A stretch of DNA of 10,469 bases from Candidatus Magasanikbacteria bacterium RIFCSPLOWO2_02_FULL_44_11 (GTDB lineage Bacteria; Patescibacteriota; Patescibacteriia; Magasanikbacterales; GWA2-37-8): positions 726-11,194 of the forward strand of contig MFQK01000053.1 in the NCBI GenBank assembly GCA_001783035.1, written 5' to 3'. Shown here one piece after another: positions 5,179 to 10,469 of this stretch (positions are counted from its first letter, which is position 1; each line of letters starts with the position of its first letter). Under the pieces are notes generated by a model that was given only the letters and a program-made list of their open reading frames with translations, searched no databases and had not been told where the DNA came from. Position numbers and translations under genes: made by a program.

Positions 5179-5502
5179 CTAGGACAAGACCAGAATGTAG
5201 AGGTCTGAATCGGGATGAGGCCAATCGCCACGATGAGTTGGGTCCGGGCGTCGTCGTTTGAAAAAGAACATATTATTGAGCAGTTCCCCATCCCAATTGT
5301 CTGGGTTGAAAGAAACACTCTTGGTACTCATATCGGACATGTTTTTCCCAATGTTTAGGGAAAAATCTTGGTCTATCGGTGAACGTCTAAAACCATAACA
5401 TAGAATGGTGTGAATTTCAGACACACACTCTTTTCTCACCGAGATCAGTGTACTGCCTCGAAAATCTATTTTCATTTCCGAGAGTTGGTGCAGCCAAGAC
5501 AT
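5179..5502 (-). CDS. Hypothetical 107-residue protein, unrecognised
   Basis: The ATG at 5500-5502 is preceded by AAAGGGG at a spacing of 7 nt, one of the few good ribosome-binding sites here. The frame ends at TAG just before a small dyad (GTCCT/AGGAC) and the bidirectional terminator. A promoter-like TCGACC-17-TATAGT lies upstream at 5550-5578. The product is soluble by appearance, without signal peptide or membrane helix. It has an amphipathic start, a basic patch (KRRRPD, 82-87), scattered Trp and His-Pro residues and a hydrophobic C-terminal LYILVLS. I recognise no domain. It sits alone between comM and the 3D-domain gene, with its own expression signals. These signals, rather than homology, are the reason to call it a gene. 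Confidence 0.6.
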   Translation of the reverse strand: MSWLHQLSEMKIDFRGSTLISVRKECVSEIHTILCYGFRRSPIDQDFSLNIGKNMSDMSTKSVSFNPDNWDGELLNNMFFFKRRRPDPTHRGDWPHPDSDLYILVLS

Positions 5503-5549
5503 AGTAGTCCCCTTTGCCCTTTGGTTCGGGCGCTATGTAGTTGGTGAGT

Positions 5550-5578
5550 ACTATAACAAAAATCGACCCAATGGTCGA
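5550..5578 (-). promoter_or_regulatory. Possible promoter for the 107-residue gene
   Basis: On the minus strand TCGACC (5573-5578, four of six -35 bases), 17 bp, then TATAGT (5550-5555). The -35 lies inside the stem of the preceding terminator, a compact arrangement. Start predicted near 5543, giving about 40 nt of leader. Confidence 0.4.
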
Positions 5579-5582
5579 TTTT
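5559..5582 (-). terminator. Intrinsic terminator of the 3D-domain gene
   Basis: A perfect 10-bp stem (5559-5568 with 5573-5582, arms AAAATCGACC and GGTCGATTTT) encloses a 4-nt loop. On the minus strand it is followed by a T-rich TTTTTGTTA, 36 bp after the stop codon of the gene at 5618. Confidence 0.8.
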
Positions 5583-5617
5583 ATGCCGTGTATTTTAATA
5601 ACTACTGTGTTTGTTAA

Positions 5618-6154
5618 TTATCTTTTCGCCAACTGTTTTTTTGGATAATAGATTTCGACTTCAATATGCTTTCTTCCAAATTTTCGGGCGTCGGCTTTGG
5701 AAGCGTCTAACCAGATATCCATGTGGCCGTAGCCATAGCGGACATTCATGCGATCCCAAACTACAAATTCCTTGTTGCCAAAAAGACGAGGAATTTTGAC
5801 GACTGTGCCGAACGGAAGGCCGTTTGCCGCAATCATGCCATCGTACACCCGTTTACCGGAAGCGGCGATAAAAGGCGTATCATCGGTTTGGTCCGGTGTA
5901 CTAGTATAGGCGGTGATAGTCGCTTTGAGGTGGCGATCTGGAGCGTGAACCACAACATCGGGATAAAAGAGGCGACTTTCAGGTGTTTCGGTGAGGATTG
6001 TCTCTATTGCCAAAAGATCGGCCGTGGTTGGTTCTCCGACTGGTTGGGCATGAGCGAGACCTGGGTTAAAAATGTGTGCCAAAAGAGCCGTTAAAGCTAC
6101 TATATTAGCGGCACCACTGAGTGATTCCAGGACTAATTTTTTGGTAATAGTCAT
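5618..6154 (-). CDS. Secreted 3D-domain (double-psi beta-barrel) cell-wall protein
   Basis: The 178 residues begin with a signal peptide whose hydrophobic core (about 17-30) ends at AHA (34-36) before Q, a type I cleavage site. A short linker (38-75) leads to a 3D domain covering 78-169. Its features are ATITAYTSTPDQTDDTP (78-94), a conserved Gly and DGMIAANGLPFGTVVKIP (105-122), VVWDRMN (131-137), GHMDIWLD (143-150) and a final FGRKHIEVEIYY. This is the fold of MltA, RlpA-like and resuscitation-factor/YocH-type proteins, and the conserved aspartates (D134, D146) match the motif positions. The likely role is binding or cleaving peptidoglycan outside the cell. A YocH-like muralytic role is an inference, because the usual ADTG is replaced by WDRMN. 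The gene is divergent from the class A PBP, with back-to-back promoters. It has an unusually long leader of about 140 nt. Confidence 0.85.
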   Translation of the reverse strand: MTITKKLVLESLSGAANIVALTALLAHIFNPGLAHAQPVGEPTTADLLAIETILTETPESRLFYPDVVVHAPDRHLKATITAYTSTPDQTDDTPFIAASGKRVYDGMIAANGLPFGTVVKIPRLFGNKEFVVWDRMNVRYGYGHMDIWLDASKADARKFGRKHIEVEIYYPKKQLAKR

Positions 6155-6256
6155 AATTTTATGTAGGCTGTTACTTTTACTATCTAAGGCTATCCGACGT
6201 TATAAAGCCGCTTTTACATCACTTTTCTTAGAAAATAGCTAAAGTTAGCGCAAATG

Positions 6257-6284
6257 AAAAAGTACCATTTGGGTACCCCTTTTT
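6257..6284. promoter_or_regulatory. Hairpin in the 5' leader of the 3D-domain gene
   Basis: AAAAAG-TACC (6257-6266) pairs with GGTA-(CCC)-CTTTTT (6272-6284) around a short loop. On the minus strand it lies about 10 nt after the predicted start and is followed by TTTTTCATTTG-like sequence. It could be a weak leader terminator or a 5' stabilising stem. Confidence 0.5.
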
Positions 6285-6299
6285 ATTAAGACGTGCTTT

Positions 6300-6328
6300 A
6301 GTATACAAAAATCAGCAGCTTTTGTCAA
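6300..6328 (-). promoter_or_regulatory. Near-consensus promoter of the 3D-domain gene
   Basis: On the minus strand a perfect TTGACA (6323-6328), a 17-bp spacer and TATACT (6300-6305). Both hexamers match those of the structured-RNA promoter at 2281-2309. Start predicted near 6293, about 140 nt upstream of the ATG. Confidence 0.85.
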
Positions 6329-6340
6329 CTTGGCGCGACC

Positions 6341-6370
6341 TTGCTAAAAGCCTTAAAACAAGGGTATAAT
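6341..6370 (+). promoter_or_regulatory. Promoter of the class A PBP gene
   Basis: TTGCTA (6341-6346), an 18-bp spacer and a perfect TATAAT (6365-6370). The start would be near 6377, which places the upstream in-frame ATG at 6369 inside the -10 box and excludes it from this transcript. The -35 boxes of this and the 3D-gene promoter are 12 bp apart and face away from each other. Confidence 0.7.
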
Positions 6371-6395
6371 GGCACTACTAATTCTCGAAATAGTT

Positions 6396-9251
6396 ATGAC
6401 TTTGCCAAAAAATCCTTTGCGAAAGACTCGTTGGTATGGTGATGTCCCCTCAAACATTCAAAAGTATTGGGGCGCGCAGCCGCGTTCTTGGTGGATTAAG
6501 AAAATTTCTTATGGTCTGCTTATAATTACCGGAGTTGGTATAGTCGGCGGAACTGTTACCATGCTTATTATTAGTCGTGATCTTCCCGATCCGAACAATA
6601 TCAGCGATCGCCAGGTCGCGGAAAGTACGAAAATTTATGATCGTACTGGTGAGCACTTGCTTTACGAAATTTTTCAGAATCAAAAGCGCACGATCGTGAA
6701 GTTGGACGAGATTTCGATCTGGGTGCCAAAGGCTTTTGTTTCGGTTGAAGACAAGTTTTTTTATGAGCACAACGGTGTACGATTGATAAGTATTTTGCGC
6801 GCCGGCGTAAATAATCTGATTGGTCGTAGAACCGGATCTGGTGGAGCCTCGACCATTACTCAGCAGCTTATCAAAAACACGATTGTTGGCAGCGCGCGCA
6901 GTGGATTTCAAGGCTATTTTAGAAAAATAAAAGAAGCGCTTTTGGCTTTGCAGTTGGAAAAAAAGTATTCCAAAGACGACATTTTGAAGATGTACTTGAA
7001 TGAAATTCCGCTTGGGTCGACCAATTATGGCGTGGAGGCGGCGTCACAGAGTTATTTTCATAAAAGTTCCAAAGAGTTGAGTTTGTCGGAAGCGGCTACT
7101 CTGGCGGCTATGACGCAGGCTCCCACGCGTTATCTTAATAATCCGGATTCGTTACGTAACCGACGCGACTTGGTGTTGCGGCTTATGTTTGATCAGGGGT
7201 ATATAACCGAAATTCAAAAGAGCGAGGCCCAGAATACCGCGCTTAGGCTCTACCGCAATAGTGGTATATTCGATTCTCCTCATTTTGTTTTACACGTGCG
7301 ACAGTTGTTGGCCGACCAGTTTGGTGAAAAACTTATTGATACGGGCGGACTTAAGGTGATTACGACCCTTGATTATGATAAGCAAAAAATTGCCGAGGAA
7401 GTGGTTAAAGAACAAGCCGATAAGCTGCTCAAAGATGCCAACGCGAATAACGCGGCGCTGGTGGCGTTAGATCCGAAAACGCACCAAATTTTGGCGATGG
7501 TGGGGTCAATAGATTTTAGAAACGAAGAAGTTGATGGTCAATTTAATGTTGTGACACTCGGGAAACTTCAGCCCGGTTCGTCGTTTAAGCCGTTCGTCTA
7601 TACTTTGGCTTTCCAAAAAGGTTACACGCCGGAGACCGTACTTTACGATGTAAAAACAAATTTTGATGCTCGGGACGGGCAAAAGTATACTCCGCGAAAC
7701 AGTTATGATAAAGAGAATGGTTTGGTGACTATGCGCAAGGCTTTGCAGGGTTCGCTTAATATTCCGGCCGTCAAGACTTTATATTTGACCGGTATAAATG
7801 ACACAGTTGAATTTGCCAAGCGATTTGGTTACAGCACTTTTACAGGCGAATACGGTTTGAGTATGGTCCTTGGCGCGGCTGAAGTGAATTTATTGGAGCA
7901 TACCAACGCCTACGCCACTTTGGCCGATAATGGTCATTATAATCCGCCATCGAGTATTTTGAAAGTGACCGATAATAAAGGGGATACGCTTTATGAATGG
8001 CAAAATGATGAAGGCACGGAAGCGATAGCTCCTGAATTGGCCGCCGAGATAACCGGTGTTTTAACCGATGACGAGGCGCGGGCTTATGTCTTTGGTCGTC
8101 GCGGAAATCTGACTTTACCGGATCGTCCCGTGGCGGCAAAAACCGGCACGACGCAAGAAAGCCGTGATGCTTGGACATTGGGTTACACGCCGAATTTGGC
8201 TGCCGGTGTTTGGGTGGGTAATACTCCCATGCCAAAACCGATGAAAGCCGGCGGAAATCAACTGGCCGGCGGTATTTGGCATAATTTTATGGCTCGAGCC
8301 ACCAAAAGCATGCCGATTGAGTTTTTTCCCGATCCACCGCCAAAAGCGGAGGGTTTGAAACCGGTTTTATCCGGGGCTGATGCCGGCATTAAATTAAAGA
8401 TAAATATGTTGACTGGTCGCATCGCTAATTCTTCGACGCCGGATCATTTGATTGTTGAAAAAGTTTTCTTACCTCCACACGATATCTTGCAATATGTGCG
8501 GCGCGATGATCCGCGCGGCCTCAATCCGGATGTTCCGGAAGCTGATCCGCAGTATCTGGCCTGGGAAGCCGCCCTTCAAGAATGGGTCGCTCGTCAAAGA
8601 GAAAAAGGTGTCACCATCACATTAGAGGAGCCGCCAACCGAATATGACACGGCCCAATCGCTCGAGCTTATTCCCACATTGGAAGTTGTCGTACCGGCCG
8701 CCGGTCAAGTTTATTACACTCGAACGATTAATTTTGAAGTTAACGCGACCGCTCCACGGGGTGTCGGTAAAGTGCATTATTATATAGATGGAATTCGTGT
8801 CGCGACTGCCGATAGTTTCCCATTTAGCGGCAGCTATAGCGCCAGAAATTTGAGCATCGGACCGCATTTGGTTAAAGTCATTGCCGAGGATGATCTGGGA
8901 AACACAGCGGCGAAAGAAATTCAAATAATGATGCAGGCGGATTTTGACCCGCCTTCATTTGAATGGCTCGAAGCATCACCGCTGGCGATTTCCGGTGAAG
9001 AATTCCCCCGCACTTTTTTCATCGATCCGTTTCGTTGGGAGGAGATGAAAGATATTAAAATTTTCTGGAATAATGGCGGTGAAGAACGTCTTATTTATAC
9101 TTTTAATCGGGTCGAAGACAAGCTCCTCGCAAACAGATTGAATTTTACTTGGAAGAATAACCCCGGCCATGGTACGCACTTGTTGAGGGGTGTGATGACA
9201 GATAAACAAGGCCGTTTTGTTGAACGGCAGCTGCAAGTTTTTATCCAATAA
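6396..9251 (+). CDS. Class A penicillin-binding protein (PBP1A-type) with beta-rich C-terminal extension
   Basis: This bifunctional enzyme polymerises lipid II into glycan and crosslinks stem peptides at the outer face of the membrane. Numbered from the ATG at 6396 (951 residues), one transmembrane helix lies at about 37-59 after a basic cytoplasmic tail. The GT51 glycosyltransferase follows: catalytic-Glu motif VEDKFFYEHNGV (117-128, E118), GGASTITQQLIKN (149-161) and RKIKEALLALQLEKKYS (176-192). The transpeptidase has SSFK (395-398, nucleophile S395), SLN (453-455) and KTGT (582-585). All catalytic motifs are intact. After about residue 640 comes a proline-rich linker, an Ig-like domain (about 761-846, with GKVHYYIDG) and a further beta-rich segment to the end. 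Class A PBPs are often 650-800 residues, so this is long. An ATG at 6369 would add nine residues but overlaps the -10 box. The 3' end faces ruvB, 7 bp away. Confidence 0.95.
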   Translation: MTLPKNPLRKTRWYGDVPSNIQKYWGAQPRSWWIKKISYGLLIITGVGIVGGTVTMLIISRDLPDPNNISDRQVAESTKIYDRTGEHLLYEIFQNQKRTIVKLDEISIWVPKAFVSVEDKFFYEHNGVRLISILRAGVNNLIGRRTGSGGASTITQQLIKNTIVGSARSGFQGYFRKIKEALLALQLEKKYSKDDILKMYLNEIPLGSTNYGVEAASQSYFHKSSKELSLSEAATLAAMTQAPTRYLNNPDSLRNRRDLVLRLMFDQGYITEIQKSEAQNTALRLYRNSGIFDSPHFVLHVRQLLADQFGEKLIDTGGLKVITTLDYDKQKIAEEVVKEQADKLLKDANANNAALVALDPKTHQILAMVGSIDFRNEEVDGQFNVVTLGKLQPGSSFKPFVYTLAFQKGYTPETVLYDVKTNFDARDGQKYTPRNSYDKENGLVTMRKALQGSLNIPAVKTLYLTGINDTVEFAKRFGYSTFTGEYGLSMVLGAAEVNLLEHTNAYATLADNGHYNPPSSILKVTDNKGDTLYEWQNDEGTEAIAPELAAEITGVLTDDEARAYVFGRRGNLTLPDRPVAAKTGTTQESRDAWTLGYTPNLAAGVWVGNTPMPKPMKAGGNQLAGGIWHNFMARATKSMPIEFFPDPPPKAEGLKPVLSGADAGIKLKINMLTGRIANSSTPDHLIVEKVFLPPHDILQYVRRDDPRGLNPDVPEADPQYLAWEAALQEWVARQREKGVTITLEEPPTEYDTAQSLELIPTLEVVVPAAGQVYYTRTINFEVNATAPRGVGKVHYYIDGIRVATADSFPFSGSYSARNLSIGPHLVKVIAEDDLGNTAAKEIQIMMQADFDPPSFEWLEASPLAISGEEFPRTFFIDPFRWEEMKDIKIFWNNGGEERLIYTFNRVEDKLLANRLNFTWKNNPGHGTHLLRGVMTDKQGRFVERQLQVFIQ

Positions 9252-9258
9252 TAATTAG

Positions 9259-10284
9259 TTATAAGAGTGTTTGTGCTTTTGGCGCGTCGAACCCGAGGTG
9301 ACTATAGGCGGCGGCAGTGGCGCGTCGCCCCCGAGGGGTACGTTCCAGAAAACCAATTTGCAAAAGAAAAGGTTCGTAAACCGTTTCAATCGTATCCATT
9401 TCTTCCGCAATGGCCGCCGAAAGGGTATTAAGGCCGACCGGACCGCCATTGAATTTTTCGATTAGAAACGAGAGTAGACGGCGATCTATTTCATCGAGTC
9501 CAAATTCGTCGATGCCAAGCATACCAAAGGCTTTTCCGGTAACATGAGTGTCGATCAAACCATTATTGTCGATTTCGGCGACGTCACGAATGCGTTTCAA
9601 AAGTCGGTTGGCAATGCGCGGAGTTCTTCGGGATCGGGCGGCAATGAGCGGTCGCGACGCTTCATCGAGTCTCACGCTCAAAAGGTTGGCGTTGCGGTTG
9701 ATGATACGTTCAATATCGGCAATTTCATAAAAATTTAAATGGTAGGTGTGGCCAAACCGATCGCGAAGCGGATTGGAAATCATGCTTAGTTTAGTCGTCG
9801 CGCCGATTAGCGTGAACCGATTTAATGGCATGCGGATAGTACGCGCGGCCGGACCTTTGCCAAGGATTATATCCAATGAATAGTCTTCCAAGGCGGGGTA
9901 TAAAACTTCTTCGATTGTTTTATTGAGGCGGTGAATTTCGTCGATAAATAAAATTTCTCCTGGTTGCAGGTTAGAAAGAATTGCGGCTAAATCGCCGACT
10001 TTTTCAAGCGCCGGTCCCGAGGTGATCTTGATGGAAGCCCGCATTTCTCGGGCGATAATTGAAGCCAAAGTGGTTTTTCCAAGGCCCGGATTACCATATA
10101 AGAGGATGTGTTCCAGCGACTCGTTTCGTTTTTTGGCGGCTTGGATGGCAACGGTGAGGTTTTGTTTAATTTGTTCCTGGCCGACAAATTCAACCAGATT
10201 TTGCGGCCGAAGGGTAATTTCAAGTACAGCTTCATCAGCTGCTTCAGCCGGTTCAATGAGACGCTCAATATCAGAAATTGTCAT
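9259..10284 (-). CDS. ruvB: Holliday junction branch-migration ATPase RuvB
   Basis: RuvB is the hexameric AAA+ motor that drives branch migration with RuvA. From the ATG at 10284 the protein has 341 residues, the usual family length. It shows Walker A GNPGLGKTT (64-72), Walker B ILFIDEIHRL (111-120), sensor 1 LIGATT (159-164) and PLRDRFG (172-178). Next come a sensor 2 region RRTPRIANRLLKRIRD (219-234) and the winged-helix signature GFLERTPRGRRAT (311-323). The family's usual RGTPR reads RRTPR here, and GATTRAG reads GATTKLS. Both are conservative for fold but unusual. An upstream in-frame ATG at 10323 lies in the -35 box and would add 13 residues without RuvB similarity, so it is rejected. 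ruvA and ruvC are not adjacent. It is convergent with the PBP gene, 7 bp apart, with no terminator hairpin visible between them. Confidence 0.95.
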   Translation of the reverse strand: MTISDIERLIEPAEAADEAVLEITLRPQNLVEFVGQEQIKQNLTVAIQAAKKRNESLEHILLYGNPGLGKTTLASIIAREMRASIKITSGPALEKVGDLAAILSNLQPGEILFIDEIHRLNKTIEEVLYPALEDYSLDIILGKGPAARTIRMPLNRFTLIGATTKLSMISNPLRDRFGHTYHLNFYEIADIERIINRNANLLSVRLDEASRPLIAARSRRTPRIANRLLKRIRDVAEIDNNGLIDTHVTGKAFGMLGIDEFGLDEIDRRLLSFLIEKFNGGPVGLNTLSAAIAEEMDTIETVYEPFLLQIGFLERTPRGRRATAAAYSHLGFDAPKAQTLL

Positions 10285-10294
10285 AGTGACCCGT

Positions 10295-10323
10295 ATTGTA
10301 GTATGGGGTTTGCTAAATTGCAA
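10295..10323 (-). promoter_or_regulatory. ruvB promoter giving a nearly leaderless mRNA
   Basis: On the minus strand TTGCAA (10318-10323), a 17-bp spacer and TACAAT (10295-10300) are each five of six consensus bases. Initiation about 7 nt downstream (near 10288) leaves only about 4 nt before the ATG at 10284, too little for a Shine-Dalgarno. Confidence 0.75.
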
Positions 10324-10363
10324 GCAAAAAAAACCCGCCGGAGTGGCGGGTTTAGGATTTTTT
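10324..10363 (-). terminator. Intrinsic terminator of the gene entering from the right
   Basis: AAACCCGCC (10331-10339) and GGCGGGTTT (10345-10353) form a perfect 9-bp GC-rich stem with a 5-nt loop. On the minus strand it is followed by an eight-T run. It lies 15 bp after the stop codon of the partial gene and directly before the ruvB -35, insulating ruvB from read-through. A plus-strand T run at 10357-10364 makes it potentially bidirectional. Confidence 0.85.
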
Positions 10364-10367
10364 TATA

Positions 10368-10469
10368 TTAGTCGCTGGTTTCGGTGATACAAGCGCCATT
10401 GCTGCAGACTCCAGATTCACAGTCGGTAATGGTCGAAGTGACAAAATAGGTATCACCGTTGGTCGCACA
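10368..10469 (-). CDS. Cys-rich C-terminal fragment of an unidentified gene (N-terminus beyond window)
   Basis: Reading from the window edge, 33 codons are open and end in TAA at 10368-10370, just before a strong terminator. The tail is small, polar and Thr-rich, with four cysteines, and ends with the spacing CESGVCSNGACI followed by TETSD. The absence of lysine/arginine and the Cys/Gly/Ser/Thr composition suggest an exported protein with disulfides. In Patescibacteria such tails occur on pilin-like or other surface proteins, but the family cannot be named from this fragment. Confidence 0.7.
   Translation of the reverse strand, partial: CATNGDTYFVTSTITDCESGVCSNGACITETSD

Noticed and set aside
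6369..6395. Upstream ATG adding nine residues to the PBP
   Set aside because: It overlaps the -10 TATAAT, and the added residues have no counterpart in typical class A PBP N-termini.
9252..9258. Search for a terminator between the convergent PBP and ruvB genes
   Set aside because: Only 7 bp separate the stops and no stem with T tract is visible around them. Termination must occur inside the opposing genes or by another mechanism.
9987..10387. Overlapping plus- and minus-strand frames around the ruvB 5' end
   Set aside because: They overlap the Walker A region of ruvB, its promoter and the adjacent terminator, and show no recognisable protein pattern.

Overview
The window looks like a chromosomal segment of a Candidatus Patescibacteria (Candidate Phyla Radiation) bacterium. 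This is inferred from several things. There is a secreted lamin-tail-domain protein. A DksA/TraR-like zinc-finger protein, a divergent LspA and a ComM form a tight cluster. A class A penicillin-binding protein carries extra beta-rich C-terminal domains, and several genes lack a clear Shine-Dalgarno. All large frames end at ordinary TAA/TAG stops and none needs TGA reading, so the standard code fits. No phage, transposase or CRISPR signal is seen.

Layout: (1) 1-1900, minus: C-terminally incomplete secreted protein with two lamin-tail domains and two OB-fold-like domains, carrying a perfect 60-bp tandem duplication just after the signal peptide. (2) 1901-2718: an 818-bp intergenic region, the least explained part of the window. 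It holds two copies of a near-palindromic 26-bp site flanking two DnaA-box-like 9-mers, a possible 42-codon ORF, a near-perfect sigma70-type promoter, an about 290-nt highly structured RNA ending in an intrinsic terminator with a mutually exclusive antiterminator hairpin, and a second promoter. (3) 2719-5091, plus: dksA/traR-like, lspA and comM, probably one operon, closed by a strong terminator. (4) 5179-6154, minus: an unrecognised 107-residue protein and a secreted 3D-domain (double-psi barrel) wall protein, each followed by a hairpin terminator. (5) 6396-9251, plus: class A PBP, driven from a promoter back-to-back with that of the 3D gene. (6) 9259-10284, minus: ruvB, convergent with the PBP gene and apparently leaderless. 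(7) 10368-10469, minus: Cys-rich C-terminal end of another gene, followed by its own terminator.

Functionally, the PBP (glycan polymerisation and crosslinking) and the divergent 3D-domain protein form a cell-envelope pair. LspA matures lipoproteins. ComM and RuvB are branch-migration motors of recombination, ComM for incoming single-stranded DNA in natural transformation and RuvB for Holliday junctions. The LTD/OB-fold exoprotein resembles the non-catalytic part of extracellular nucleases, so a DNA-scavenging link is conceivable but unproven. The best candidate for something undescribed is the structured RNA at 2315-2609 and the palindromic/DnaA-box-like cluster next to it.
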